Assembly: GCA_022820645.1 (NCBI GenBank)
Contig: JAJEFD010000009.1
Location: forward strand, 124,001-188,000
Direction of reading: 5' to 3'
DNA: 64,000 nucleotides
Source: Dehalococcoidia bacterium
GTDB taxonomy: Bacteria > Chloroflexota > Dehalococcoidia > Lucifugimonadales > Australimonadaceae
In this document: positions 37,310 to 47,374 of the stretch, piece by piece
Numbering within the stretch: the stretch's first letter is position 1
How the letters are laid out: each line of letters opens with the position of its first letter
Program-made: the position numbers and the translations under genes
The notes under the pieces: model-generated
What the model was told of the DNA's origin: nothing
Database searches by the model: none
What the model saw: the letters and a program-made list of their open reading frames with translations, nothing else

Positions 37310-38659
37310 TTACCGCCTCTCGCCCACGCCCAGTCTCTTCTCCGCAGCTCCACCGAGCCGCGACAGGATGTAGGAAACGCTCCAGTAGATGAGGCCGACC
37401 ACGATGTATATCTCGAAGAACGCGCCGTCCGCGATGTCCGTCTGCCCGGCGAGTATCTTCTTGGCCTGCTCGAGGGTATTGATCAGGGATATCGCCGCGA
37501 GCAGGGCAGTGTCCTTCCACAGGGCGATGAACCGGCCGATTATCGCTGGGATGACGGCCTTAATCGCCTGGGGCAGGATGATGAAGACGTATTTCTGGAG
37601 GGAGGAGAGGGCCAGCGCATTCGATGCTTCGTATTGCCCGCGCGGTATGGCCTGCAAGCCTCCCCTGATGACTTCCGCGATGTAGGCGCCGCCGAAGAAG
37701 GCGAACACGATCATCACCCGGTAGACTAGGGATATGCTGCTGAACGCTTCACCGAGCGGTCCCAGCTCGTCTTTGAGGAAGGTCGCGAACAGGAGCCACA
37801 CCAGAAGAGGCGCGGCACGGACCACCTCTATGTACCCAACCGAAACGAAGCGTACGGCCCGATAGGGGGAGATACGCCCCAGTGCGAGCACCAAGCCGAT
37901 GAAGAACGAGAAGAAGCCCCCCACCGCGAAGATGAGGATGTCCAGGAACGCACTTCCCCAACTGTTGATGGAGACGCCGATCTGCAGCAGCACTGCAGCG
38001 GGGACGAGTAGCACCCACGCAGCGCCGACGGACTGCAGCAGCACCGGACTGCTCTTCCACCTGCTCAGGACGTGCTTGCCGAACAGGGCGCCCAAGACCA
38101 GCAGCGCGAGCAGCGCAGCCATGATGAGCCAGGTGCCGCCGAACGGCAGCGCAAGTCCGAGGGAGAAGGCGTAGAGCCAACGAGGCGCCCAGCCCTGCTC
38201 CCATACCAACTCGCGGTCAATGCCGCTGATGGTAGAAGTCTGGCCACCGGACGTTATCTCCTGGGTGAACGGCGTCTCCTCGATGTAGAGGTTCGTCCCC
38301 AGGCCGAAGGTGAGCACGATGACGGCGATGATGCCGACGGTGATGACGTAGGGCCGCATCCTGCCGACCCAGATGCCGTAGGAGACTGAGGCAAGTACGG
38401 CGGCGGCGAAGACTGCTATCCATATCCGGTAGACTTCCTCGCCCGGATAGCCGCCAACGAAGAACAGCCTGCGATTGAGCGAAACCAGGGCCCAGTTGGC
38501 GTCGAACAGGACGAATTTCGCGACCAGGAAGGCGATGAGGAGCCCCACAGCGATCGTGACGACGCTGACGAGCGAGTTGAGTTTCGAATTAAAGAGGTTC
38601 GCCTGCGCCCATTCGATGCGCTGTGCTACCGGTGAGTAGGGTGCGGTGACGGCGCTCAT
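37310..38659 (-). CDS. aapM: Amino acid ABC transporter permease
   Basis: Polytopic; 'GGAYIAEVIRGGLQAIPRGQYEASNALALSSLQKYVFIILPQAIKAVIPAIIGRFIALWKDTAL'. Confidence 0.85.
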   Translation of the reverse strand: MSAVTAPYSPVAQRIEWAQANLFNSKLNSLVSVVTIAVGLLIAFLVAKFVLFDANWALVSLNRRLFFVGGYPGEEVYRIWIAVFAAAVLASVSYGIWVGRMRPYVITVGIIAVIVLTFGLGTNLYIEETPFTQEITSGGQTSTISGIDRELVWEQGWAPRWLYAFSLGLALPFGGTWLIMAALLALLVLGALFGKHVLSRWKSSPVLLQSVGAAWVLLVPAAVLLQIGVSINSWGSAFLDILIFAVGGFFSFFIGLVLALGRISPYRAVRFVSVGYIEVVRAAPLLVWLLFATFLKDELGPLGEAFSSISLVYRVMIVFAFFGGAYIAEVIRGGLQAIPRGQYEASNALALSSLQKYVFIILPQAIKAVIPAIIGRFIALWKDTALLAAISLINTLEQAKKILAGQTDIADGAFFEIYIVVGLIYWSVSYILSRLGGAAEKRLGVGERR

Positions 38660-39897
38660 TTGACCTGCACGTTCCGGTTGATGGTGTTCATGATGAAGGA
38701 GATGACGAGGTTGGTCAGCACGAACACGACGAAGATGAAGAAGTAGGTCTGGAGCAGGCTGCCCTCGTTATTCACGATGCGGTTGGATATGAGGACGATC
38801 TCCCCATAGGCAATGGCGTGGGCCAGCGTCGAGTCCTTGTTTGCGTTCTGGTACTCGTTGTTGAGCGCGGGAATCATGATCCGCAGCGCCTGCGGCAGGA
38901 TGATGAGGGTGAGTTGCTGATACGCGGAGAGGCCCAGCGCCGCCGCCGCCTCGCTCTGTCCGCGCGAGATGGCCTGTATGGAGCCCCGAACGATCTCCGC
39001 GATGAAGGCGCTGAAATAGAGGGAGAGTGCGATGAGCGCGCTGACGTAGCCCAGCTTGAGCACGTTGCCACCCGCGTACGAGTAGAACCCGGACGCGGCC
39101 TGCACCACTTCAGGAAGCGTGATGCGGACGGGCAGCAGCAGGGCGAAGTAGCTGACGGCTGCTACGGCAGCGAAGGTTGCTCCTCCCCAGGCGTTGGGGT
39201 GCGTGCTCTGCCCGGTGTCGTTCTCCTGCTTCATCCGCCGGCTTCGGACTATCACCCCCGCCACTATTCCAATGGCCAGAGCTATCAGCCAGAGGGGCCA
39301 CAGCCCATTGCCTGCTTCGACCCAGGGCACAGCCATGCCGCGATTGCTGACAAAGAGCACGCCGTTCAAACCTGCGCGGTCCTGTATCTGGGGCAGTTCC
39401 CTGAACATTGCGAACGCGAAGAAGAACATGATGAGTAGGAGCGGGAGGTTCCTGAAGAGTTCCACGTAGAGCTTGGCCACGCGACTGAGCAGCGGGTTCG
39501 GGGTGAGCCGCGCCACGCCGATGAGGAGACCGAGGAACGTCGATACGGCGATGGCGAAGACAACGACCGAGAGCGTATTCCCGGCGCCCTTCAGGATTGC
39601 TTGCCAGCGGGGATCACCTGCCTCTACGTTCAGGCCGGGGAAGATGGAGCTCCGGTCCGGGCTGCCGTACGGCTCGACGAGGAAATCGAAGTCGAAGAAG
39701 TCGGCGGCGTAGACGGAACTGGCGATGTAGAAGACGAACGCTGCCGCGAAGCCGCCTACCGCCACGTTTATCACCAGGTGGCGGTACCGGTTCCGGAACC
39801 AAATCCCCGCCCCGATCGCAACGGCGACAGCCAAGGGTCTGGCGAGCATGGGTGGGAGCTTGCTGCGTCGCCGGGTATCGGGTAGGCGTTCTTGCAT
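38656..39897 (-). CDS. aapQ: Amino acid ABC transporter permease
   Basis: 'FIAEIVRGSIQAISRGQSEAAAALGLSAYQQLTLIILPQALRIMIPALNNEYQNANKDSTLAHAIAYGEI'. Confidence 0.87.
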   Translation of the reverse strand: MQERLPDTRRRSKLPPMLARPLAVAVAIGAGIWFRNRYRHLVINVAVGGFAAAFVFYIASSVYAADFFDFDFLVEPYGSPDRSSIFPGLNVEAGDPRWQAILKGAGNTLSVVVFAIAVSTFLGLLIGVARLTPNPLLSRVAKLYVELFRNLPLLLIMFFFAFAMFRELPQIQDRAGLNGVLFVSNRGMAVPWVEAGNGLWPLWLIALAIGIVAGVIVRSRRMKQENDTGQSTHPNAWGGATFAAVAAVSYFALLLPVRITLPEVVQAASGFYSYAGGNVLKLGYVSALIALSLYFSAFIAEIVRGSIQAISRGQSEAAAALGLSAYQQLTLIILPQALRIMIPALNNEYQNANKDSTLAHAIAYGEIVLISNRIVNNEGSLLQTYFFIFVVFVLTNLVISFIMNTINRNVQVK

Positions 39898-39953
39898 CGT
39901 GTGAACCAGCCAGTCTCATGCTCACGGGAAGGGTGATCAGGCGCTATTTGACA

Positions 39954-39989
39954 AGAGCGGGCAGGAATCCGTCAATTCCTGCCCGCTCT
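39954..39989 (-). terminator. Intercistronic hairpin between aapJ-like and aapQ-like genes
   Basis: AGAGCGGGCAGGAAT-n6-ATTCCTGCCCGCTCT, 15-bp perfect arms. Confidence 0.75.
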
Positions 39990-40012
39990 CTTTCCTGCTT
40001 ATGCGCGTTAGG

Positions 40013-41152
40013 TTAGCGCATGGGCGGGGCGTAGATCAGTCCGCCGTCCAGGTAGGAGGCGTTCGGGGAGCCCGCACGCGTCAGTCCGACCCTTTCGAGC
40101 GTGGCCTCGTAGGCCTCGCCGTAGTTGCCGACTTGGGCGATGACGTCCTGCATGAACGTGCCCTTGATCTTGCCATGGCCGATGCCAAGGTTGCTGGGAG
40201 CGCCACCGTCGAAGCCGACGCCGAGCAGACGCGCAACGGTGTTGTTCGGCGGGTTGGCAGCCATCTGGCTGACGTTGCCGGACGTAACGCCTTGCTCCTC
40301 AGCGATGATCATGCCGTTGACGACCCACCGCACGAGGTCTTCCCACTCCGAGTCGTAGTCGCGGACGCTGGGGCCAAGGGGCTCCTTGGACAGCGTCTCG
40401 GGGAGCACGACTGCGGAGATGCCGTCGTCGGTCTGGAGGGTGAACTGGTGGCCGCCCAGCTGGGACTTGTCGGATGACCAGGCATCGCACTGGCCGCTGA
40501 TGAATGCGGCGCGCAGTTCAGGGTTCTGCTGGAATGTCAGCTCTTCGTAGGTCAGGCCCTGCTCGGTGAAGTAGTCGGAGACCGCGCCCTGCGTGCTGGT
40601 GCCGTCCAGGATGCAGATCGTCGCGCCGCCGAGTTCGCTCACACTCGACAGGTCGGCGTCGGCCTTCACCATGATCCCCGCGCCGTCGTAGAAGGTCGTG
40701 GGGGCGAAGGCGACGTTCAGGTCCGCGTCCCGGCTCGCCGTCCACGTGGTGGTCCGGATCAGGACGTCGATCTCCTTGGCGGCAAGAAGCTCGAAGCGGT
40801 TGGCCGAGGTGGCCTCCTTGAACTCAACCTTGCTGCTGTCGCCGAAGACCGCAGCGGCGACGGCGCGACAGTAGTCCGCGTCGTTCCCGTCAACGGTGCC
40901 GTCGGCGTTGAAGACCCCGAAGCCGGGGGTGTCCGCCTTGACGCCGCAGATGAGGTTGCCACGGTCAAGCACCACACTCAGCGTGTCTTCCGCAGCCTGC
41001 CGTCCCTCGAGCGTGGAGATCTGGGACTGGAGTGAGGCGACTTCGGCTTCGAGTTCCATGACTCTTTCCGACTCGCCATCGTCGCCACAGGCGACCACCG
41101 CGGTCAAGGCGACGGCAAGAACCGATATGACCAGTAGCATTCGCACTTTCAT
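40013..41152 (-). CDS. aapJ: General L-amino acid ABC transporter substrate-binding protein (AapJ-like)
   Basis: Lipobox-like 'VALTAVVACGDDG'; 'GNLICGVKADTPGFGVFNADGTVDGNDADYCRAVAAAVFGDSSKVEF...LIRTTTWTASRD'. ATG at 41152. Confidence 0.9.
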   Translation of the reverse strand: MKVRMLLVISVLAVALTAVVACGDDGESERVMELEAEVASLQSQISTLEGRQAAEDTLSVVLDRGNLICGVKADTPGFGVFNADGTVDGNDADYCRAVAAAVFGDSSKVEFKEATSANRFELLAAKEIDVLIRTTTWTASRDADLNVAFAPTTFYDGAGIMVKADADLSSVSELGGATICILDGTSTQGAVSDYFTEQGLTYEELTFQQNPELRAAFISGQCDAWSSDKSQLGGHQFTLQTDDGISAVVLPETLSKEPLGPSVRDYDSEWEDLVRWVVNGMIIAEEQGVTSGNVSQMAANPPNNTVARLLGVGFDGGAPSNLGIGHGKIKGTFMQDVIAQVGNYGEAYEATLERVGLTRAGSPNASYLDGGLIYAPPMR

Positions 41153-41389
41153 TTCGATGACCCTCCCAAGGTTCGTTTCGGTCCCATCGTTGGAAGCCGA
41201 GCGGCGGATTGTGCCGTCGCGGTGACGCATTATAGTACATGCAACAGTCAATTACTACAGACACAATCCATCCGATACCGTGTATCAAAGGTATGTGCGG
41301 GTCGCGGGTCAACAGGAGGGCGGATAGTAGTAGGATTCTCCCGTTCATTGTCCTGTTCGACATGATCCAACCTATACGAGGAGGCTTTC

Positions 41390-41956
41390 GTGAACATCGT
41401 CAGCCGCTACACCGTTGAAGAGTTCGGGCATGATGTCCGGCGGTCGCTCGACGCCAATGAAGCCGGCATGGAGTCGATCCTCCGGCTCGGGCATCTGTTG
41501 CAGCGCTTCGGTGGGGAGAATAGCCGGGACTACTTCTGGAGCATCGGCGAACCCGCCACCATCAGTTCGGGCCTGCCCGGGCAGAAGCTGTACGACGACC
41601 CGGACGGCCTGTTCCGCCTGCTGCTTGCGCAGTACCCGCCGAACACGCCGACCGCCATCCACAGCCACGAGGGATGGGTCGTCATCGGCCTGCTCGAAGG
41701 GAGTGAACGCTACACGTCCTGGCGCCGCGTCGACGACGGCTCGACGCCCCTCGCGACGCTGGAACTGGTGCAGGACCACCACATCCTGCCCGGGGAATTC
41801 GGCTACCTGTACGACGGGCCGTTCAACGTGCACCGGCAGGCCGCGGAGGCCGAAGGAGCCGTGGAACTCGTGCTGATGAAGGGCCGTGGTCAGCGGCTGG
41901 AGCACATAGACGAAGCGACAGGCGAGTGCTCGCAGCCGATGGAGTTGAACCGCTAG
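41390..41956 (+). CDS. Cupin-like protein, possibly distantly related to cysteine dioxygenase
   Basis: 'YPPNTPTAIHSHEGWVVIGLLEGSERYTSWRRVDDG...ILPGEFGYLYDGPFNVHRQ' resembles a cupin metal-binding core. Confidence 0.55.
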   Translation: MNIVSRYTVEEFGHDVRRSLDANEAGMESILRLGHLLQRFGGENSRDYFWSIGEPATISSGLPGQKLYDDPDGLFRLLLAQYPPNTPTAIHSHEGWVVIGLLEGSERYTSWRRVDDGSTPLATLELVQDHHILPGEFGYLYDGPFNVHRQAAEAEGAVELVLMKGRGQRLEHIDEATGECSQPMELNR

Positions 41957-41963
41957 CGCTGCG

Positions 41964-43394
41964 TCAGGGCGAACGTGCCGGTTCTTCGGCAGGCGAAGGC
42001 GGGGGCAGGATACCGATACGTAACCATCTGCCCGTGAAGTAGTACCCGCCGTAGAGCGCGAACCGGATGAGCATCGCGATGGCGATTGCGATCGCGATGC
42101 CCAGCGCCTCGGCGGACGTCCACCTCGACAGCACGAACGCTATGGGGATCTCCATGACCCACATGCTCATGAACGTCACGAGCATGGGCGCGAGGGTGTC
42201 GCCTGCCACGTTGAACGACTGCTGGAACACCTGTCCTCCGCCGAGCAGGGTGCCTGCCACCGCTTGGATGCGCAGCCAGACTACCGCCGTATCGACGAAT
42301 TCCGGGTCGCTGCTGAACAGACCGATGAAGAACTCGGGGAAAACGATGAGGAGTATCCCGGCGGCGCCCCGTATGGCCATCACATAGCCCACAGCCCATT
42401 TGACGGTGCTCCGCGCACGGGCTGGTTGCTCCGCGCCGAGGTTCTGCGCAACCAGGATGCCGGATGCCCGCCCCATCCCCTGGCTGCCGATGTTCGTCAT
42501 CCGCTCCAGCCTGCGGGTCAGCGAGTATGCCGCCAGCGGCAGGTCCCCGAAGGGAGAGACGAGCCTGATCAGGACCATCTCGGAGAGGCCGCGCTCCATC
42601 TGCGTGGCCGTGGCGGGGGCGCCGATCTTGATGATGCGCCACATCAGCGGCAGGTCCACGCGGTAGTCGAGCAGCGAAAGCTTGAGCCGTGAGGAGCCGG
42701 AGCTGAGCGCGTACAGGTTCCAGATAACGCCCACGACCTGCGCCGCGGCGTTGGCTGCCGCTGCGCCGGCGATGCCCATCTCCGGCATGCTGAACCAGCC
42801 GAAGATGAGGAATGGGCTGATGATGAGATGCAGCACCCGCGACGCTATCGTGGACTTCATGTGCGTGAACGTGTCGCCGGACGCCTGCAGCGCCGCCCCG
42901 GTGGTCTGCCGGAAGCTCTGGACCCCCGACGAGACGAACTGGAACTGCAGGTAGTAGACCGCCACGTCTGCCACGGCCTCGCTCACCCCGACGATACGGA
43001 GCAGGAACGGGGCGAACACGATTCCGAAGATGGTCAGCACGAACGAGAGCAGGAAGGTGAGTGTGAATGCCTGCAGCATGGCGTGGTTCGCGAGGTCGAT
43101 CCGCTGCGCGCCGACCGCACGGGCGATAACCGCCTGCATCCCTACGTCCAGACCCATCCGCGCCATCATGATGAGGTGGCCGTACGCCTGCGCGACGCCC
43201 ACTCCGCCTATCGCGTTGAATCCGGCGACCTTCGCGGCCCAGAAGATGTCGGCCAGCTGGTCCGACGCGTTGAAGACGCCGGCCACCATCTGTGGCCAGG
43301 CGATGAACCAGAGGTTGCGCCGGACGTCGCCCTGCGTCAGGTCACGCGTTGCGTAAGCGGAGCGCATGCGTCCGTGCCGCGGGCGCATGTTCAA
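41964..43394 (-). CDS. MATE-family efflux transporter
   Basis: 12-TM-like; 'LWFIAWPQMVAGVFNASDQLADIFWAAKVAG', 'GMGRASGILVAQNLGAEQPARARSTV'. Confidence 0.9.
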   Translation of the reverse strand: MNMRPRHGRMRSAYATRDLTQGDVRRNLWFIAWPQMVAGVFNASDQLADIFWAAKVAGFNAIGGVGVAQAYGHLIMMARMGLDVGMQAVIARAVGAQRIDLANHAMLQAFTLTFLLSFVLTIFGIVFAPFLLRIVGVSEAVADVAVYYLQFQFVSSGVQSFRQTTGAALQASGDTFTHMKSTIASRVLHLIISPFLIFGWFSMPEMGIAGAAAANAAAQVVGVIWNLYALSSGSSRLKLSLLDYRVDLPLMWRIIKIGAPATATQMERGLSEMVLIRLVSPFGDLPLAAYSLTRRLERMTNIGSQGMGRASGILVAQNLGAEQPARARSTVKWAVGYVMAIRGAAGILLIVFPEFFIGLFSSDPEFVDTAVVWLRIQAVAGTLLGGGQVFQQSFNVAGDTLAPMLVTFMSMWVMEIPIAFVLSRWTSAEALGIAIAIAIAMLIRFALYGGYYFTGRWLRIGILPPPSPAEEPARSP

Positions 43395-43798
43395 CCCGCC
43401 TGAGCTCGCAGGAGAAAGCCGGAGGCCGCCCCGACGAGCACGGAAGCGACGGATGTCCAGAGGAAGATGATGCCGTTCACCCTTCGCGCGGTGTCTTCAC
43501 CCCAGAATCCCCGCAACGAGAGCGCTGTCTTCAGTGTGAGCCAGGCGATGCCCGCCAGAACAGCGTCTTCCGGCGAGAAGAAGACGACTCCTCCCATCAG
43601 GAGACGTTCGATGATGCCGTTCCCGATCCCAACCCAGAGCGGGGGGACCGTCCATGAGGTGGCGCTGTAGCCTCTCAGTTCGCGCGTCGCCCATCTGCTG
43701 ATGGGCCGGACGGTCAGAAACACGACCACTGCAGCAAGCTGAACAGCACCGAAGAGGAGCCATGCTTCGCGGGTTATGTCGGAGAAAGATGGGTCCAT
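43391..43798 (-). CDS. Small integral membrane protein, unknown function
   Basis: 135 aa with four hydrophobic segments; overlaps the MATE gene by 4 bp. Confidence 0.6.
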   Translation of the reverse strand: MDPSFSDITREAWLLFGAVQLAAVVVFLTVRPISRWATRELRGYSATSWTVPPLWVGIGNGIIERLLMGGVVFFSPEDAVLAGIAWLTLKTALSLRGFWGEDTARRVNGIIFLWTSVASVLVGAASGFLLRAQAG

Positions 43799-43819
43799 GG
43801 GAGCCTCGACTCTGTATTA

Positions 43820-43866
43820 CCGGAAAGTAGGAAACCGCGCAAGCAGCGCAGTTTCCTACTTTCCGG
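43820..43866. repeat. 47-bp near-perfect palindrome
   Basis: CCGGAAAGTAGGAAAC-cGCGC-aagca-GCGCa-GTTTCCTACTTTCCGG; 16-bp perfect outer arms plus 4-bp inner stem. Confidence 0.9.
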
Positions 43867-43943
43867 CAGTGATTCCCTGCGCCGTACGACCGCGCGTCAC
43901 GGAACTGGTTGTGACAGCAGTCTGACAGTTAATCGTGCACGCC

Positions 43944-45758
43944 CTACGAGGTATCCAGCACGTACGCCGCGTAGAGCAACTCCCCCTCTTCGTTGTTCTC
44001 GAACGTGAGGCTCCCCTCGGGGAAGGTCGATTCCAACTGCGGGATGAGCGTCAGGTAGTTCTCGGCCAGCAACCAGACCGTCGGTCCGCGCACCGTCTCC
44101 GCGTCTATCTCGCCGCTCCCCCCGAAGACCGGGCTGCCGTTCGCGGTCTCCGTGTCGTGGAGGAACCATTGCACGACGGCATTCGTCCGGGGCAGGCGGT
44201 CGTTGTAAAGGCGCACCTCGTACACGGCGCCAAGCGACTGCGCGAACCGCACCGCCTCCACCTCCTTGCGGGCCAGGGCCCACTCCGATTCGACGAGCCA
44301 GCTGTCGTAGTCGCGGGCCTGCTGTCCGGCGAAGAGGAGCACGAATGCGGCGAGGGCTACCGCGGCTACCGCGTTCCCGAACCACCCGGCAAGGATGGGG
44401 ATAGGGAGCGCGCCGGCAAACCGGTTCCAGCGGTTATGCACCAGCGACACGACGGTGTCCAGCCCGACTGCCGCGATCGCGAGGACGAAGAAGATGCCGA
44501 GCAGGTAGCGCCGGCTCTCCGCGTCGGGTGTCAGAACGGCGGGTACGAGCGAGATGAGCCAGCCTGCGAGCAGCAGCTGGCTGGGGCGTTTCCTGATGGA
44601 CAGGAGGAGCATCGCCAGTCCTGTCCAGAAGAACACCTCCGTGCTGAAGTGCAGCAGCGGTATCCCTCCGGTCCCGACGTTCCCCTCGCGCGGCATCGGC
44701 GTGTGGACGTACGTGACCACCTCCCACGCCCGGCTGATGAGCGCTGAAGGGGAGAGAGGCGTCCTGTCGTACAGGCGCAGGGACGCCTCGATGACGTCCG
44801 ACGTGAGATAGAAGAAGACCATGTGCGCGCTGACCGCCACGGAAGCGCCGAGGAACCAGTAGACCTCCTTGCGTCGCGTTTCCGGGCGCAACAGCAGGAA
44901 GAGGACGAGCACCCCCCACACAGCGATCGCATAGAGAGGGAAGGACTTGTAGGTGTACCACCCGAGTCCGAACAGGACGCCGCCGAGCCCGGCAACCCAC
45001 GAGCGGTTTGACCGTACGCCGGCGATGAACAGCCAGATGCTCGCCGCGAAGCAGAAGACGGCGGGCATGGCCGGGAACGCGATGCGGCTGAAGACGAGGA
45101 GCCAGACGTGAAAGGTGAGGAACGCTGCGGTGAGGATGGCCGTCCGGGCGGGGAAGAGCTGCCGCATCAGGAAGTATGCGACGGGTATGAGCGCGACGCC
45201 GGGGAGTACGGCGCTCCAGCGGGCCGTAGCGATGCTCGCGTCCCGGAAGAACAGGAGCAGCGCCTGCAGGTGAACGAGCCCCGCGGGTGTACCCAGCGTC
45301 ACGCCGGTCCAGGCGCCGGGCCACACCTCGCCTCGAGAGATGCGCAGCGCCTCGAGCGCCAACTCTGCCTCGTCGTTCGCGATGCCCGGCGGCACGGTCT
45401 CAAGGTTCTGTGTGCGGATGATCGCTGCGACGAAGGTCAGCGCTGCGACGACCGCTATCTCCCACAGCCGTATCCGGCTGCCTGCGCGGGCGGTCTGCTC
45501 GGCGAACACGGGGAGAGCGGCGGACGCACCTGCCAGGGGAGCCAGCGCCCGCGCGGCCTGCCGGCTCAGTCCTCGTGCCGTTCTCCATGCTGTCCCGATA
45601 CCCTTGCTGACCGCTTCCGTGGACGTGTGCCATCGACCTGTTCGTGAAGGAATTGAGGCGGAAGGGACGCTGGCAGGCACGAGGGCATGACCGCAGTAGA
45701 AGCAGAAGCGGTGGTGCACGGCGTTCGCGGTGCCGCATTGCGGGCAGATGGTGTTCAA
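43944..45758 (-). CDS. ArnT/PMT-like membrane glycosyltransferase with N-terminal zinc ribbon
   Basis: N-terminal 'ICPQCGTANAVHHRFCFYCGHALV' (CxxC...CxxC), then 'PPGIANDEAELALEALRISRGE' and multiple TM segments. Confidence 0.8.
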   Translation of the reverse strand: MNTICPQCGTANAVHHRFCFYCGHALVPASVPSASIPSRTGRWHTSTEAVSKGIGTAWRTARGLSRQAARALAPLAGASAALPVFAEQTARAGSRIRLWEIAVVAALTFVAAIIRTQNLETVPPGIANDEAELALEALRISRGEVWPGAWTGVTLGTPAGLVHLQALLLFFRDASIATARWSAVLPGVALIPVAYFLMRQLFPARTAILTAAFLTFHVWLLVFSRIAFPAMPAVFCFAASIWLFIAGVRSNRSWVAGLGGVLFGLGWYTYKSFPLYAIAVWGVLVLFLLLRPETRRKEVYWFLGASVAVSAHMVFFYLTSDVIEASLRLYDRTPLSPSALISRAWEVVTYVHTPMPREGNVGTGGIPLLHFSTEVFFWTGLAMLLLSIRKRPSQLLLAGWLISLVPAVLTPDAESRRYLLGIFFVLAIAAVGLDTVVSLVHNRWNRFAGALPIPILAGWFGNAVAAVALAAFVLLFAGQQARDYDSWLVESEWALARKEVEAVRFAQSLGAVYEVRLYNDRLPRTNAVVQWFLHDTETANGSPVFGGSGEIDAETVRGPTVWLLAENYLTLIPQLESTFPEGSLTFENNEEGELLYAAYVLDTS

Positions 45759-45924
45759 GGGAGGCTGCTCAGAGGCTGCTGGGGAGGATGGTAGAAGAGT
45801 ACCGGTTCATCCTACCGCATCCGCTGTGGCTTGGGTTGCTGTTAGCAGCATCGTGAAGGCTTGCCCGTCCGTGGGGCTGGGAGTATCGTGCGGGAGAGTC
45901 CGCACGTTGGAGGCGCATCAGGCG

Positions 45925-47193
45925 ATGCTCACTGCTCAGCAGAACGAACTGCTCACCCGGGTTGGCCCCGGTACACCTATGGGCGACACGCTCCGGCGAT
46001 ACTGGCTACCGGCGCTGCTCGATTGGGAACTGCCGGAACCGGACTGTACTCCCGTGCGCTTGCGGCTCCTCGGCGAGGACCTCGTCGCATTCCGCGACAC
46101 GAGCGGACGCGTGGGCGTGCTCGACGAGTACTGCCCGCACCGGCTCACGTCGCTCTGGCTCGGCCGGAACGAGGAGAACGGTCTGCGCTGCGTCTACCAC
46201 GGCTGGAAGTTCGACGTGACCGGGCAGTGCGTCGACCAGATGAACGAGCCGAACCAGTTCGCGGCCAAGATCAAGACGGTCTCTTACCCGGTTGCAGAGG
46301 TGGGAGGCGTGCTGTGGGTATACATGGGGCCGAAGGAGAAGCAGCCCCCGCCCCCCAATTTCGCATGGACGGGCGTGCCCGCGGAGCATCGCGTGGTGAC
46401 GAAAGTGGTGGAGGAGTGCAACTGGCTGCAGGCGCTCGAGGGCGGGATAGACACCTCGCACGCGCCCATCATGCACCGGGCGCTGCGCCCGAACCCCTCG
46501 CAACCCGGTATACCGGTGAACGATGTATTCGTACAGGGCGCGGCGCCGTCGCTGGAAGTGGACGTGACCGACTACGGCTACCGCTACTTCGGCATCCGCC
46601 CGCTCGGCACGGACCAGCAGTACGTGCGCGGCTACCACTTCGTGATGCCGTGGACGCAGCTGCGCCCCGCAGGCAGGGGGGTGCAGAGCCAGACGCATGG
46701 CCATCACTGGGTGCCCATCGACGACTACCACTGCCTCGTGTGGAACTGGTACTACAACGAGTCTGTGCCGCTGGACAAGGGCGAGGCCGGGCCCGAGGAG
46801 ACGGGCAACATCTTCGGTGTGGACGTGGATGCGGAGAACGGGTTCCGCTCCATACGCAACCGCTCCAACAACTGGCTGATAGACCGTGCTGTGCAGAAGA
46901 CGGACACCTTCACCGGCATCGTTGGCATCAACACGCAGGACCGCGCGGTGCAGGAGATGATGGGCCCGATCGTGGACCGCTCCCGTGAGCACCTTGGCCC
47001 TGCTGACAAGGCGATCATCGCCGCGCGGAAGTTGCTGGAGGAGGCGGTGCGCACCGTGCAGGACGGCGGCGACCCGCCGGGCGTTTCGCCCAGCTACTAC
47101 GAGTTGCGCGCCGCGGAGAGCATCCTCCCGGCGGACGATGATTGGCGCACCGACCTCATCCCGCGCATGGACCCCTCGCTCGTCAGTGCATAG
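45925..47193 (+). CDS. Rieske non-heme iron aromatic ring-hydroxylating oxygenase, alpha subunit (phthalate 4,5-dioxygenase-like)
   Basis: 'DEYCPHRLTSLWLGRNEENGLRCVYHGWKFD' (CxH...CxxH Rieske) and 'ALEGGIDTSHAPIMHR'. ATG at 45925. Confidence 0.92.
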   Translation: MLTAQQNELLTRVGPGTPMGDTLRRYWLPALLDWELPEPDCTPVRLRLLGEDLVAFRDTSGRVGVLDEYCPHRLTSLWLGRNEENGLRCVYHGWKFDVTGQCVDQMNEPNQFAAKIKTVSYPVAEVGGVLWVYMGPKEKQPPPPNFAWTGVPAEHRVVTKVVEECNWLQALEGGIDTSHAPIMHRALRPNPSQPGIPVNDVFVQGAAPSLEVDVTDYGYRYFGIRPLGTDQQYVRGYHFVMPWTQLRPAGRGVQSQTHGHHWVPIDDYHCLVWNWYYNESVPLDKGEAGPEETGNIFGVDVDAENGFRSIRNRSNNWLIDRAVQKTDTFTGIVGINTQDRAVQEMMGPIVDRSREHLGPADKAIIAARKLLEEAVRTVQDGGDPPGVSPSYYELRAAESILPADDDWRTDLIPRMDPSLVSA

Positions 47194-47374
47194 CGAGCCG
47201 CCCCGCATCCCAGGCGCCGGACGACTTCCCCTCTTCTGCCCCTGTGTATGAGCGTTGACGCTCGGCATACGCGGTGTTAGGTTCCCGCGTGGGTAACGCC
47301 GCTGTGCAGGGCTTTGCCGTAAGGGAGGTCGGCGCAGGACGGCAGACCCTTCATCCGGTCAGAGGGAGGATGAC

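Noticed and set aside
43820-43866. Possible CRISPR repeat
   Set aside because: Single palindrome without spacers or further copies nearby; no cas genes in the window.
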